DNA of 64,000 nucleotides, taken from NCBI GenBank assembly GCA_901472505.1, contig LR590468.1, positions 2,827,501 through 2,891,500 of the forward strand, given 5' to 3'. Source of the DNA: Proteus vulgaris. GTDB taxonomy: Bacteria; Pseudomonadota; Gammaproteobacteria; Enterobacterales; Enterobacteriaceae. The translations under genes were made by a program, and so were the position numbers. The notes below the pieces were generated by a model. The model saw only the letters and a list, made by a program, of their open reading frames with translations, was not told where the DNA came from and did not search any database. The first letter of the stretch is position 1. Every line of letters begins with the position of its first letter. Shown here piece after piece: positions 1 to 9,385 of the stretch.

Positions 1-1906
1 TTTTAATCGCATTAATCACTAAATAACGGGCAAGAGCCATATTCAGCGGTGGTAAAGCAACAGCAGCCTTAGTTTCAATTTGCCACTCAACGCCTCCCTC
101 ACCTAATAAAATTAACGGACCAAAAATCGGATCTTGCTCTATAGCCACTCGCAGTTCTTGAGAGCCGGCTCGATTTGCCATACTTTGCACTAATAAACCC
201 TGAATTTGAGCCTGAGGGTAGAGTTCTGAGACTCGTTCGATAATAGCATGGGCCGCAGATGATACTTCAGAGCTATCACGCAGATAAAGCATGACACCTT
301 GAACTTCAGATTTATGAGGAATATCAGGGGAACGCAATTTTAGTGCAACAGGATAGCCAATTTTTTCAGCTATACTCACCGCTTCTTGTGCATTATGAGC
401 AATCCAAGTAGGGAGTGTATTGAAACCATAAGCTTCCATAATAGGCTGAACTTGGTGTGTATCTAATCGATATTGCTTATTCTGTAATGCCTTTTCAATG
501 CAACGATGTGCTTGTTGTGTATTCATTTTGACATCTAAAGGCAATGCGGGTGTTTCTTTTAACTGTTTTTGATTTCGACGATATTCCACCATATGCATAA
601 ATGCAGTAACGGCACCTTCGGGAGTACGATAAGTGGGAATACCCGCTTCACTAAATAGTTTTCGTGATTGTTGAGATGAATATTCTCCGCCCCAGTTAGT
701 GAAGACTGTAAGCCATTTACGTCTTGGGTGTTTATTTATGGTCTCTATTACACGTTGCGCGGTTTCAATGCTCGGTGCAATGGCACTTGGGGTATGAATA
801 AGTAATAAAGCATCATGATCATGGCTATCTAATAAGCAATTGAGCGTCGCAATATAACGCTCAACCGTTGTATCATCACCCAAATTTAGTGGATTACGGA
901 TGGTATTTTCTGCTTGGATAACACTTTGTAGCTTTTGTGTCGTTTCATCGGTAAGTTGCGCCAGCTTTCCTGAATGCAAAAATAGTTCATCTATCGCCAT
1001 TGCCGCAGGTGCAGAACCATTGCTCATAATCATTAATTTTTCGCCTTTTAAGGGCGTCATATAACTTAAGGTTTCAACGGCGGAAAACATTTCATGGGTA
1101 TCTTGTACGCGCAATAAGCCTGCGCGTTGAAATGCTGCATCATAAGCAATGTCATAACTCGGTGTATCACCCAATAGCAGTTGAGCTTTTTGGGTTCGAC
1201 CACTTTTTATGACCAAAATAGGTTTATTACGTGACGCACTTCGAGAGGCAGACATAAAACGGCGAGCATCTTTAATATGTTCTAAATGCAATAAAATAGC
1301 GCTAGTTTTGCTGTCTCTTGCTAGAAAATCTAGTAAGTCATCGACTTGTATATCTTGGTTATCTCCTAAGGCAATAAAGTAAGAAAACCCAATATTGCGA
1401 TAATAAGCCCAATCTAAAATCGTATTGGCGACAGCCGCTGATTGTGAAATAAAAGCAAGTTTTCCTTTTTTAACAGGGAGAGGTGAAAAACTGGCATTTA
1501 GTCCCTGCCAAGGTGCTAAAAGGCCCAGGCTATTAGGGCCTAGTAAACGGATATGATATTGCTGGCAGAGTGATGTTATTGGCTGAAACTGTTTAGGTTG
1601 AGCTGAAAGAACAATAACAGCCTTACAACCTGATTCACCTAATTGCCTTAGCAATTCAAGATTACGGTGATGATGAGTACAGATAATGGCTAAATCAGGA
1701 ACTTGAGGTAACTTATCAATAGACGGGTAAGTAAAAACACCAGAAACAGAACCACGAGAAGGATTAATTGGAAACACGGGACCGTTAAACCCACCACTGA
1801 GCAGGTTTTTCATCATAGTAGTTCCTGCTCGACCTAATTTTTCAGAGGCGCCAATGACTGCAATAGATTTAGGACGTAATAGTGCTTCAAGACCTCGTTG
1901 GCTCAT
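1..1906 (-). CDS. pat: Protein lysine acetyltransferase Pat (partial, C-terminus outside window)
   Basis: About 635 codons are visible from the ATG at 1904-1906, and the frame stays open to the left edge. The visible part is the NDP-forming acyl-CoA synthetase-like region: an N-terminal CoA-binding Rossmann domain (SIAVIGASEKLGRAG near residue 14), a succinyl-CoA-ligase-like middle, and the start of an ATP-grasp domain (KIGYPVALKLRSPDIPHKS). In the E. coli homologue (YfiQ/PatZ) a C-terminal GNAT domain acetylates lysines, for example on acetyl-CoA synthetase; that domain would lie beyond position 1. The next gene upstream is the tapT homologue, as in E. coli. Assignment rests on close sequence likeness and synteny. 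Confidence 0.9.
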   Translation of the reverse strand, partial: MSQRGLEALLRPKSIAVIGASEKLGRAGTTMMKNLLSGGFNGPVFPINPSRGSVSGVFTYPSIDKLPQVPDLAIICTHHHRNLELLRQLGESGCKAVIVLSAQPKQFQPITSLCQQYHIRLLGPNSLGLLAPWQGLNASFSPLPVKKGKLAFISQSAAVANTILDWAYYRNIGFSYFIALGDNQDIQVDDLLDFLARDSKTSAILLHLEHIKDARRFMSASRSASRNKPILVIKSGRTQKAQLLLGDTPSYDIAYDAAFQRAGLLRVQDTHEMFSAVETLSYMTPLKGEKLMIMSNGSAPAAMAIDELFLHSGKLAQLTDETTQKLQSVIQAENTIRNPLNLGDDTTVERYIATLNCLLDSHDHDALLLIHTPSAIAPSIETAQRVIETINKHPRRKWLTVFTNWGGEYSSQQSRKLFSEAGIPTYRTPEGAVTAFMHMVEYRRNQKQLKETPALPLDVKMNTQQAHRCIEKALQNKQYRLDTHQVQPIMEAYGFNTLPTWIAHNAQEAVSIAEKIGYPVALKLRSPDIPHKSEVQGVMLYLRDSSEVSSAAHAIIERVSELYPQAQIQGLLVQSMANRAGSQELRVAIEQDPIFGPLILLGEGGVEWQIETKAAVALPPLNMALARYLVINAIK

Positions 1907-1952
1907 ATCCACTCCAGAGTTTCATTATCAACTGCTATTCAATGTAGCTGAT

Positions 1953-2658
1953 TTACTCTTCTTTTGCCTGACGTCGATCTGGTTTTCCAAGTAAATATTG
2001 TTGACGAAAGTAACTAAAATGAGAAAAAAGTTGTTGTGAGGCTTGAATATCGCCGACATTCTCTAAAATAGAAGCGGCTACTTCTGCTGTACAATGTTGA
2101 TCTTCTCTTGCTGCCTGGCGAAGTACATACTCACATTTACTTGTTTCATTTAAAGAAAAGAGAGGTAATGAATCGAGATAAGGGCTTTTACGAAACATTT
2201 TGCGAGCTTCACTCCAAGTGCCATCAAGGAGGATAAATAAAGGTGGTTTGCTATTTGCAGGGAGTTGGTTATACACAATACGTTCATTTGACGCATAACT
2301 TTCAGGAAATACAACATATGCTTGTCTATCAGGGGTATTTATTGCCTCTAATAAGGCTTGTTCAGGCGCTGTACGAGACCATAAAAATGCTAATGTATTG
2401 GGCAAAACATCAGCGATAAGCTTTCCTGTATTGCTGGGTTTCATCACTTCTGTATCATACATCAGTAAACAAAATTGGCTTTTTTGCTGATTGATCGACG
2501 ATTGTGTCACAAAGACACTGTTTTTCAGGCAGTAAGCAAAAAGTACAACGTTTTGTACGAAAACCTCGTGCTTTAAAAGGGCGAGTTGAAATTGAGAGTC
2601 GATATTGACGAAGTCGAGAAACTGCATTGTCACGCATAACAGATTGACCAATACTCAT
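1953..2658 (-). pseudogene. tapT: tRNA-uridine aminocarboxypropyltransferase (DTW domain), frameshifted
   Basis: Homologue of E. coli YfiP/TapT, which makes acp3U in tRNA. The N-terminal part (MSIGQSVMRDNAV to CLCDTIVDQSAKK, from the ATG at 2656-2658) holds the Cys-rich motif CTFCLLPEKQCLC. The rest (SQFCLLMYDTEVMKPSNTG to the stop at 1953) lies in another frame and carries the DTW-type motif LDGTWSEARKMFR. The frames meet in a T6 run at 2480-2485 (A6 on the coding strand); five bases would restore a continuous protein of about 234 residues, the family length. A longer open frame starting near 2651 has an N-terminus with no family likeness and is an artefact of the shift. It is either a real mutation or a homopolymer error. 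Confidence 0.85.
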
Positions 2659-2868
2659 AAAAAAGAAGCGAATATTATCATGTTCAAAACAAACAAACTA
2701 TTCGATGTATTTTTATGATAAAAATCATATTGATATACCAGCTTAGTATGATATGAATTAAATTATCAATTGTTCCTGATTAGTTTATCGATTCCTGTGC
2801 GTGATTCTCTCGGTGACAGTTGCTAAACTATCATGTAATCTGCGCCCCTATTGCAGTTGGAGAGACAA

Positions 2869-3993
2869 ATGAACGATTCTTATGAAGGTAAAAACGGCAA
2901 AGTAAAAGTGATGTATGTCCGTAGTGAGGATAATGCCGATAATAAACCTAAAAAACCATCCCGTCGTCCTGAAAATGGTCGTGGTGATAGCCGTGACAAC
3001 AGACGCGGTGATAACCGTGACGACAAAAATCGTGATAATAGACGTGGTGATAACAAATTTTCTCGTCGTGATGACCGCAGTGCAGGTAAGCCTTCAGGGC
3101 GTGGCGCATCACGTAACGAATCGAAACCTTCTCGCGATAGCGAAGGTGGACGTTTTTCTCCATGGAAAACGGTTTCTCGCCCTGTTGGTGAAGAAGCAAT
3201 TAAAGAGCATGATGGTATTACAGGTAAGAGCCAAATCGATCCTGAACAGCTTCGTCGCCAACGCTTAGAAGAAACGCGTATTTATGGTGAAAATGCTTGC
3301 CAAGCAATGTTTAAAAATCGTCCTGATGCGATTGTACGTGCTTGGTTTTTACAAGATGTTACACCACGTTTTCGTGATGCCTTAAAATGGATGGCTGCAA
3401 ACCGTAAAGCTTATCATGTTGTTGAAGAAGAAGAGATGGTCAAAGCCGCTCGTACCGATCACCATGGTGGTGTGTGCTTCTTAATTAAAAAACGTGTGGG
3501 TCATGATGCAGAAGCTTATCTAAAAGATGCGCCTGAGAGTGATTGTGTGTTAGCACTGGAAGATGTGGGCAATCCACATAACGTAGGTGCAATTATGCGT
3601 AGTTGTGCACACTTTGGTGTGAAAGGGGTCATCTCGCCTGATTCTGCGGTATTAGAATCTGGTGCGGCTGTTCGAACCGCAGAAGGTGGTGCTGAATATA
3701 TCCAAGGTATTGATGCTGATAATTTTGCACAAACCTTAGATAAATTTAAAAAAGCAGGTTATACGCTGGTGGCAACATCAAGCCATAAAGGGAGTGTGCC
3801 ATTATCAAAAGCACAATTGCCAGCGAAAATGGTGCTTATCTTAGGCCAAGAAAAAGATGGCTTAAGTGAAAGTACGCTAAATCAAGGTGATATGAGCATT
3901 TACATCGGTGGTACAGGACATGTTGAGAGCTTAAACGTTTCTGTTGCTTCAGGGGTATTATTAGCAGAATGGTGGCGCCAGCACCAAGGCTAA
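2869..3993 (+). CDS. yfiF: TrmH-family SPOUT RNA methyltransferase, YfiF-like
   Basis: 374 residues. The C-terminal half is a SPOUT 2'-O-ribose methyltransferase with the three family motifs: NPHNVGAIMRSCAHFG, LILGQEKDGLS and SLNVSVASGVLL. Before it is a TrmH-type substrate-binding region. Residues 1-100 are Arg/Asp/Gly-rich and probably disordered, with three RGD-containing near-repeats at residues 38-70; E. coli YfiF (about 345 residues) has a shorter tail. I chose the ATG at 2869 because GGAGAG sits just upstream; the frame is open from a TTG at 2851. The gene diverges from tapT and ends in a strong bidirectional terminator. The RNA target of YfiF is not known to me. Confidence 0.88.
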   Translation: MNDSYEGKNGKVKVMYVRSEDNADNKPKKPSRRPENGRGDSRDNRRGDNRDDKNRDNRRGDNKFSRRDDRSAGKPSGRGASRNESKPSRDSEGGRFSPWKTVSRPVGEEAIKEHDGITGKSQIDPEQLRRQRLEETRIYGENACQAMFKNRPDAIVRAWFLQDVTPRFRDALKWMAANRKAYHVVEEEEMVKAARTDHHGGVCFLIKKRVGHDAEAYLKDAPESDCVLALEDVGNPHNVGAIMRSCAHFGVKGVISPDSAVLESGAAVRTAEGGAEYIQGIDADNFAQTLDKFKKAGYTLVATSSHKGSVPLSKAQLPAKMVLILGQEKDGLSESTLNQGDMSIYIGGTGHVESLNVSVASGVLLAEWWRQHQG

Positions 3994-4018
3994 TCGCTTT
4001 ATTATTTTAATAAATGAT

Positions 4019-4060
4019 AAAAAATCCCGCTTAGTCATGATGATTTAAGCGGGATTTTTA
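4019..4060. terminator. Bidirectional intrinsic terminator yfiF / emrB
   Basis: The arms AAATCCCGCTTA and TTAAGCGGGATTT pair around a short loop, with A-runs before and T-runs after. The hairpin therefore works on both strands and separates the convergent yfiF and emrB. Confidence 0.9.
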
Positions 4061-4085
4061 TTTATAAGGCCGTACGGTAATAGCC

Positions 4086-5603
4086 TTATTTCCCAGGCGA
4101 GAATGGGGGTTTTGCAAACCAAACTACGATCATCATGACAAGGAAAATACCTGCGGCTAACCAGAAAATCTCATTGGCTGAAATAATTAATCCTTGTTCT
4201 GTAATGGTTTTCGCTAAATAGGCGGATGCTTGTTCATTTGAAAGACCAAGATCATTCATTTGTTGGAATGCCATTTGTGAATCTGGATCAAATGGATTAA
4301 TTTTTTCTACCAAGGTTTCATGGTGAAGTGATTCTCTTTGTGTCCACATTGTAGTTGTTAATGATGCACCAATTGCCCCAGCCAATGTTCTTAAGAAGTT
4401 CGAAAGACTTGACGCTGATGCCATTTTTTCTGGCGGTAATCCAGATAATGTCATCGTAGTTAATGGCATAAAGAAACACGCAACCGCTAAACCTTGCCAG
4501 AATTGTGGCCATGCTACAGTAGCAAAATCCATTCCTGGCTCGAAGGTATAAGCTCGCCAATAAAAACACACAGAAAACATAATAAAACTGAAACTGATGA
4601 TATAGCGTAAATCTACTTTACCACCAAATTTACCTATAATCGGTGTGATAATTAAAGGTAATAAACCAACAGATGCTGATGCTAAGCCTGCCCATGTTGC
4701 TGTATAACCAAAGACTTCTTGTAAAAGCAGTGGCAGTAAAACAATGGTGCCAAAATAAATCATATAGGCGAGGCTGAGTGTGACACACCCAATGGTAAAG
4801 TTCCGACTTTTAAAGAGTGAAAGATCTATCACCGGATGATCATCTGTAAGCTCCCACACAATTAAGAAGCTAAGCGCAACCACGGCCACAATGGTGAGCA
4901 CAATAATTTCTGTTGAGTTAAACCAATCAAGCTCTTTACCTTGATCGAGCATGATTTGTAAAGCACCTATGCCAACAACGAGTAAAACAAGGCCTATGGT
5001 ATCAATTGGCTTAATTTCAGTTTTTGTTTCTCGCCCAACTAAGGTGTTTGAGATACACATAATAATCAACACACCAAACGGAACGTTAATAAAGAATATC
5101 CATCCCCAATGATAGTTATCGCTAATATAGCCACCTAAAATAGGCCCTAAAATCGGAGCCACAACAATGGTCACAGACCATAGCGCAAGTGCCATATTTC
5201 GCTTAGCGGGTGGATAGTTATTCAATAATAAACTTTGTGATAAAGGGATCAGTGGCCCGGCAACTAATCCTTGAAGTACACGGAAGAAAATAAGCATTTC
5301 AAGACTTTGTGAAATACCACAAAGCCAAGACGTTAACGCAAAAAGCGCTGTTGACCACATAAAGAGTCGAACTTCACCGAAGCGTTTTGCTAGCCAACCT
5401 GTAATTGGAATGGATATTGCATTTGCCACACCAAAAGAGGTGATAACCCAAGTACCCTGAGAGTTAGATGCACCGAGGTTTCCTGCAATAGTTGGAATAG
5501 CGACGTTAGCGATTGTAGAATCGAGAACTTGCATAAAAGTTGCCAACGCAAGTGCGATGGTCATTATGGCAAGTTTTCCACCTTGTAATGGCTCTTTGAT
5601 CAC
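4086..5603 (-). CDS. emrB: Multidrug efflux MFS transporter EmrB (DHA2, 14 TM)
   Basis: 505 residues, 14 predicted membrane helices, drug:H+ antiporter-2 family. The N-terminal ATFMQVLDSTIANVAIPTIAG is the typical DHA2 helix-1 signature, followed by GWLAKRFGEVR (motif A) and the antiporter-type motif LGPILGGYI in helix 5. EmrB is the inner-membrane pump of the EmrAB-TolC tripartite system, which expels hydrophobic protonophores and antibiotics such as nalidixic acid in E. coli. It follows emrA by 15 bases in the same operon. The gene looks intact at close to the E. coli length (512). Confidence 0.93.
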   Translation of the reverse strand: MIKEPLQGGKLAIMTIALALATFMQVLDSTIANVAIPTIAGNLGASNSQGTWVITSFGVANAISIPITGWLAKRFGEVRLFMWSTALFALTSWLCGISQSLEMLIFFRVLQGLVAGPLIPLSQSLLLNNYPPAKRNMALALWSVTIVVAPILGPILGGYISDNYHWGWIFFINVPFGVLIIMCISNTLVGRETKTEIKPIDTIGLVLLVVGIGALQIMLDQGKELDWFNSTEIIVLTIVAVVALSFLIVWELTDDHPVIDLSLFKSRNFTIGCVTLSLAYMIYFGTIVLLPLLLQEVFGYTATWAGLASASVGLLPLIITPIIGKFGGKVDLRYIISFSFIMFSVCFYWRAYTFEPGMDFATVAWPQFWQGLAVACFFMPLTTMTLSGLPPEKMASASSLSNFLRTLAGAIGASLTTTMWTQRESLHHETLVEKINPFDPDSQMAFQQMNDLGLSNEQASAYLAKTITEQGLIISANEIFWLAAGIFLVMMIVVWFAKPPFSPGK

Positions 5604-5618
5604 CTTTACACCTCGCCT

Positions 5619-6797
5619 TTATTGTCCTGCATTTTGTTCAATAATTTCATTGATCAGTTTATTTATTTCTGACATATCAATCGTTAGAGCATCAGTATGA
5701 TAAGCAGGTACTTGGCGTTCGCTGTGCGATAGTACTTTTCCATCGAGGTTAATCGTGTCAACGGTTACTTCAGAAGAAAGGCCAATACGTAGTGGTTTTT
5801 CTGCTAATTCTTTTTCATCTAATGAAATACGAACAGGTAAGCGTTGAACGACTTTTATCCAATTGCCACTTGCATTTTGAGCAGGTAATAATGAGAAAGC
5901 ACTTCCAGTTCCCATATCTAAACCTAATACAGTGCCATGATAAATCACTTTTTTACCATAAAAGTCGGTAGTGATTTTTGCTGGTTGGCCGATACGCATA
6001 TTGGCGAGTTGGGTTTCTTTAAAATTGGCATCAATCCACATACCTGTAGTGGGAACAATCGCCATTAATGGTTTACCTGGTGATACTTGTGCGCCAACTT
6101 GCACGCTACGACGTGAAACATATCCGTCAGTCGGGCTTAGAATTTTAGTGCGTTCTAAAGCGAGCCATGCATTACGAACATCGGTTGATGCTTGTAAAAC
6201 AGAGGGTTGTTGTGCAATGGGCGTATTCAAGATAATCGCTTGGTTAGCATTGTATTGTTCTTTAGCAACTTCTAATGCAGCTCTTGCCGTGGAAACCGCT
6301 TCTCTTGCGTGTTGAAGCTCTTCTTTACCAATCACATTACGTTCACCCAACACTTCACGGCGACGAAGGTCATTTTGTAATTTAGTGAGCTCGGTTTCGC
6401 GTAAAACGATGTTTGCTTTTAATTGACGACCATTAATGATTTGCTGATGCATTTGGCGAACACTGTTAGCTAATGCTGTTTTTGCTTTTTCCAATGCCAG
6501 TTTTTCATCACTTGAATCTAATAAAACTAATGGTTCGCCTGCTTTGACAAAATCGGTGTTATCAACATAAACGGTAGTTACTGAACCAGAAATTTGTGGC
6601 ATTACCATTATTTGATTGCCAGTAACATAAGCATTATCAGTTGTTTCATGATGCCTTAATACCATAAACCAATAAGCGGTGTAAGCCACTCCAGCAAGAA
6701 TAAATAGAATAGTTAGTAACAGTAGAACATTTCGGCGAGTTCGTTTTTTATTGCGAATGGGAGCCTGAGGGGGGGTATTTTCCTCATTAACACTCAT
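5619..6797 (-). CDS. emrA: Membrane fusion protein EmrA (HlyD family)
   Basis: 392 residues: a short basic cytoplasmic tail (RNKKRTRRN), one membrane helix near residues 24-46, then the periplasmic adaptor. The split lipoyl/barrel-sandwich halves are recognisable (DNAYVTGNQIMVMPQISGSV and ILSPTDGYVSRRSVQVGAQV) and flank a long helical hairpin at about residues 105-190. It links EmrB to TolC. A GGAGATCTTC stretch before the start supplies the ribosome binding site. It lies between emrR and emrB on the same strand, the E. coli order. Length matches E. coli EmrA (390). Confidence 0.93.
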   Translation of the reverse strand: MSVNEENTPPQAPIRNKKRTRRNVLLLLTILFILAGVAYTAYWFMVLRHHETTDNAYVTGNQIMVMPQISGSVTTVYVDNTDFVKAGEPLVLLDSSDEKLALEKAKTALANSVRQMHQQIINGRQLKANIVLRETELTKLQNDLRRREVLGERNVIGKEELQHAREAVSTARAALEVAKEQYNANQAIILNTPIAQQPSVLQASTDVRNAWLALERTKILSPTDGYVSRRSVQVGAQVSPGKPLMAIVPTTGMWIDANFKETQLANMRIGQPAKITTDFYGKKVIYHGTVLGLDMGTGSAFSLLPAQNASGNWIKVVQRLPVRISLDEKELAEKPLRIGLSSEVTVDTINLDGKVLSHSERQVPAYHTDALTIDMSEINKLINEIIEQNAGQ

Positions 6798-6989
6798 TTA
6801 GAAGATCTCCATAAAACCAGAAAAACATCATTAGATATGTTTCCAGTATTGAAACTGGAAACATAATTATAAGGTCAATCTTAGAATAATGATTAGCGTG
6901 AAGGTAAATTATAAATGCTAATGGGTAAGTATGTTTGCCGTTTTATGGCGTAAATAGGATTAGATCAATAAAACTATTTATTGTACTAC

Positions 6990-7085
6990 TTATTCACACC
7001 CGTTCTCAGCCAAAGTATCTAATTGTAATAACAACTTACGCATGAGCGCTTCAAGTTGTTTTTGTTCTGCTTGATCTAAAACAGA
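6990..7085 (-). pseudogene. emrR: Untranslated 3' remnant of emrR beyond the premature stop
   Basis: Beyond the TGA at 7086-7088 the same frame stays open for 31 codons to a TAA at 6990-6992. It encodes SVLDQAEQKQLEALMRKLLL and a short tail. This aligns with the end of E. coli EmrR ([20 protein letters not shown]), so the ancestral gene ran to 6990 and encoded 175 residues, against 176 in E. coli. Confidence 0.85.
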
Positions 7086-7517
7086 TCAGATTTGTTTTAA
7101 ACATTGATGCTGTGGCGGTAATAAGCTATTTAAAAACTCTTCACCTGCATCAGTTAAGTGGAGATGTAAACAACGACGGTCATTATGACTTTCACGACGC
7201 TCAATCCAACCTTGTTTTTCAAGTTCATCGGCAATACGTGTTGCATTTGTTCTTGAAGAACCTAGCGCAGCACTTAGCTCTGAAGGTTGAATACTTCGAT
7301 TTTCTGTCGTATCTAAAATCATTAGTGCCATAAATAATGTCTCGTTAATACCTTGAGACTTCAGCATATTATTACGACTTTCAAGAAGTTTGCTTTGAAC
7401 ATGCATAGAAAGGCGAGTTAACAAAATTTCTTGATAAGGAATATCTTTGTTAAGTGATTTCTGTTGTGTAGCGCGAGTGTTTAGTAATTCTTCTGTTGGC
7501 GTAAATGAGCTTTCCAT
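7086..7517 (-). CDS. emrR: MarR-family repressor EmrR/MprA, truncated by an in-frame stop
   Basis: 143 residues instead of about 175. The winged-helix core is complete: [10 protein letters not shown], then [24 protein letters not shown] (recognition helix) and the wing with the DNDRR-type motif [14 protein letters not shown]. Translation stops after QCLKQI at TGA, where E. coli has Trp (QLWSAL). The lost 30 residues form the C-terminal helix that in MarR proteins packs with the N-terminal helices to make the dimer. EmrR represses its own operon emrRAB and is released by drugs. Loss of dimerisation would be expected to derepress emrAB; that is inference. A base-calling error is also possible. 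Confidence 0.85.
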   Translation of the reverse strand: MESSFTPTEELLNTRATQQKSLNKDIPYQEILLTRLSMHVQSKLLESRNNMLKSQGINETLFMALMILDTTENRSIQPSELSAALGSSRTNATRIADELEKQGWIERRESHNDRRCLHLHLTDAGEEFLNSLLPPQHQCLKQI

Positions 7518-8009
7518 TTTTAGACACCTTGTTAGTTTCGAAAATTAGGATAATGCTGTTATCAACATGTTAAATGGTATATTAAACACACAATTTAGCA
7601 ATTTTTATTATTTATAGTCACTATGTTTTTTTGATTATGTTACCTGATTCATAAATTTTTTGAATGATAACATAAAAAAAAGGATAGGTACTTATCTCTT
7701 TGCAATAAGTTAGTAAAATCAATTTATCACTTATCTGACAATGAATAGTAGTCTATTTGCGAAAAAACGGATCGTTTTTTACGATAAAACACGTAATAAA
7801 TTTATTTTTACTGCTAATGGTTACCATGATGATAATAACGATTTTAAATTATCGCCAATGTGCTTTATTGGTAAGATTGATATAATTTTCTTAATAAAGA
7901 ATGGGATGATGATATACATCAATAGTAATCACGCTGTTAAAACATTCACATTTTATTCTGATTAGAGTGGGATTGTAGGAATAATATAACCCTTCCGTGG
8001 GCCTAAAGA
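7518..8009. other. AT-rich intergenic region upstream of emrR
   Basis: 492 bases between emrR and the MFS gene, both on the minus strand. It must hold the emrRAB promoter and presumably the EmrR operator, but I cannot point to a clear site. An open frame at 7741-7965 (plus, 74 codons) has no ribosome binding site and no recognisable product. Confidence 0.4.
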
Positions 8010-9227
8010 TTATTCAGCATGGATGATTGGATCATTTCTATAACCTAATAACCAAACAATAAGGCCTATAACGGCAATAACTAATCCAGCAATAGAAACT
8101 CCCATCCATCCGTATTGATGATAGGCATAACCGGATAATAAAGAGCCTAATGCCCCGCCAATAAAATAGCTTGTCATATACGCTGCGGTCAGACGGTTTC
8201 TCGCATCAGGTAAAATACGATAAATGGTGCTTTGATTCGTGACATGTACTCCCTGAACAGCTAAGTCTAGCAGGACAACGCCAATAATAAAGCTGATGAG
8301 CCCAACCCAGTGATAATAAGGTGCAATAATGATAAAACCCCAAGAAAGAAGGAGAATAACTAATCCTATTGTGGTGGTTTTCTTACCTTTTCCTTTATCA
8401 ACTAATACACCGGCTTTTCCCGCCATCAATGCACCCGCGGCCCCCACAAGACCAAACAATCCAATCACTGCATCAGAGTAGTTAAAAGGATCTGATGCCA
8501 GCAAAAAGGCCATCGATGTCCACAATAAACCAAAGTGAGCAAAAATTAGTGCACCAATTAATGAACGAGTTCGAAGTACAGGGGTTGTAACAAATAATTT
8601 GAAGATAGAACCTAATAATTGAACGTAATTTAAGTCTGTTTGACTTTTATAAGTAGGTAAACAGCGCCATAACGTAATAGCTAAGATTGTTAGAAAAACA
8701 CTCGCAACCCAAAAAATACCTTGCCAATTTGTAAATGATGCCATCAGCCCAGACACTGTTCTAGCCAGTAAAATACCCAATAAAAGGCCACTCATAATCG
8801 TGCCAACAGCTTTCCCTCGTTGGTGTGGTGCAGCGAGAGTGGCTGCAAAAGGAACTAGAATTTGGGCGACTACAGAGAACATACCAGAGAGCGCGGTACC
8901 AATTAACATTACCCAAATGTTCGTTGCCATAGCGGTAATTAATAGCCCACTGGCTGAAATTAATGTCATGGTAATAATGAGTGAACGGCGTTCAAAAATA
9001 TCTCCCAAAGGCACCAATAGCATCAGTCCTACGGCATAACTGAGTTGCGCCGTGGTAACAATAAATCCGGCTAATGTCGCTGATATATGAAAATAATTTG
9101 CGATAGAATCAAGTAGAGGTTGTGCGTAGTAGTTACTGGCGACAACCATGCCTGTAGCAACGGCCATGAGCAGAATAAGGCCTTTACTAAGTGATGTTTG
9201 TGGGGCGGTGTTTTCCATAATACTCAT
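8010..9227 (-). CDS. MFS transporter, YgaY-like
   Basis: About 405 residues with 12 predicted helices, a 12-TM major facilitator. The loop after helix 2 reads PLGDIFERRSLI, a degenerate motif A, and helix 5 has a GTIMSGLLLGILLART stretch typical of the arabinose-efflux/drug exporter group. E. coli has a related MFS gene (ygaY, a pseudogene there) beside emrRAB, so this is probably its intact counterpart; the substrate is unknown. Translation could begin at the first Met (9227) or at MENTAP four codons later; neither has a strong ribosome binding site. It is separated from emrR by nearly 500 bases and is probably transcribed independently. Confidence 0.8.
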   Translation of the reverse strand: MSIMENTAPQTSLSKGLILLMAVATGMVVASNYYAQPLLDSIANYFHISATLAGFIVTTAQLSYAVGLMLLVPLGDIFERRSLIITMTLISASGLLITAMATNIWVMLIGTALSGMFSVVAQILVPFAATLAAPHQRGKAVGTIMSGLLLGILLARTVSGLMASFTNWQGIFWVASVFLTILAITLWRCLPTYKSQTDLNYVQLLGSIFKLFVTTPVLRTRSLIGALIFAHFGLLWTSMAFLLASDPFNYSDAVIGLFGLVGAAGALMAGKAGVLVDKGKGKKTTTIGLVILLLSWGFIIIAPYYHWVGLISFIIGVVLLDLAVQGVHVTNQSTIYRILPDARNRLTAAYMTSYFIGGALGSLLSGYAYHQYGWMGVSIAGLVIAVIGLIVWLLGYRNDPIIHAE

Positions 9228-9385
9228 AACAAATCATTTGTAAGGTTAATGATAGTAACATGAGTCATTTTTTTGAGAAAAGAATTACTGTGATAAAAAT
9301 GTTCAATTAATTTGATATAACTCTTTATATTTAATTATTATAACATATTGTTTTATGTACTAAATAACATTATTAATAGTGCTTT

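Noticed and set aside
2473..2490. Programmed -1 ribosomal frameshift at A-AAA-AAG in tapT
   Set aside because: The downstream frame is +1 relative to the upstream one, so the heptamer would shift into the wrong frame.
2948..3268. Open frames on both strands inside yfiF
   Set aside because: They arise from the repetitive Arg/Asp codons and lie wholly within a well-supported gene.
7741..7965. 74-codon open frame upstream of emrR
   Set aside because: No ribosome binding site, no recognisable motif, and very AT-rich sequence in which such frames occur by chance.
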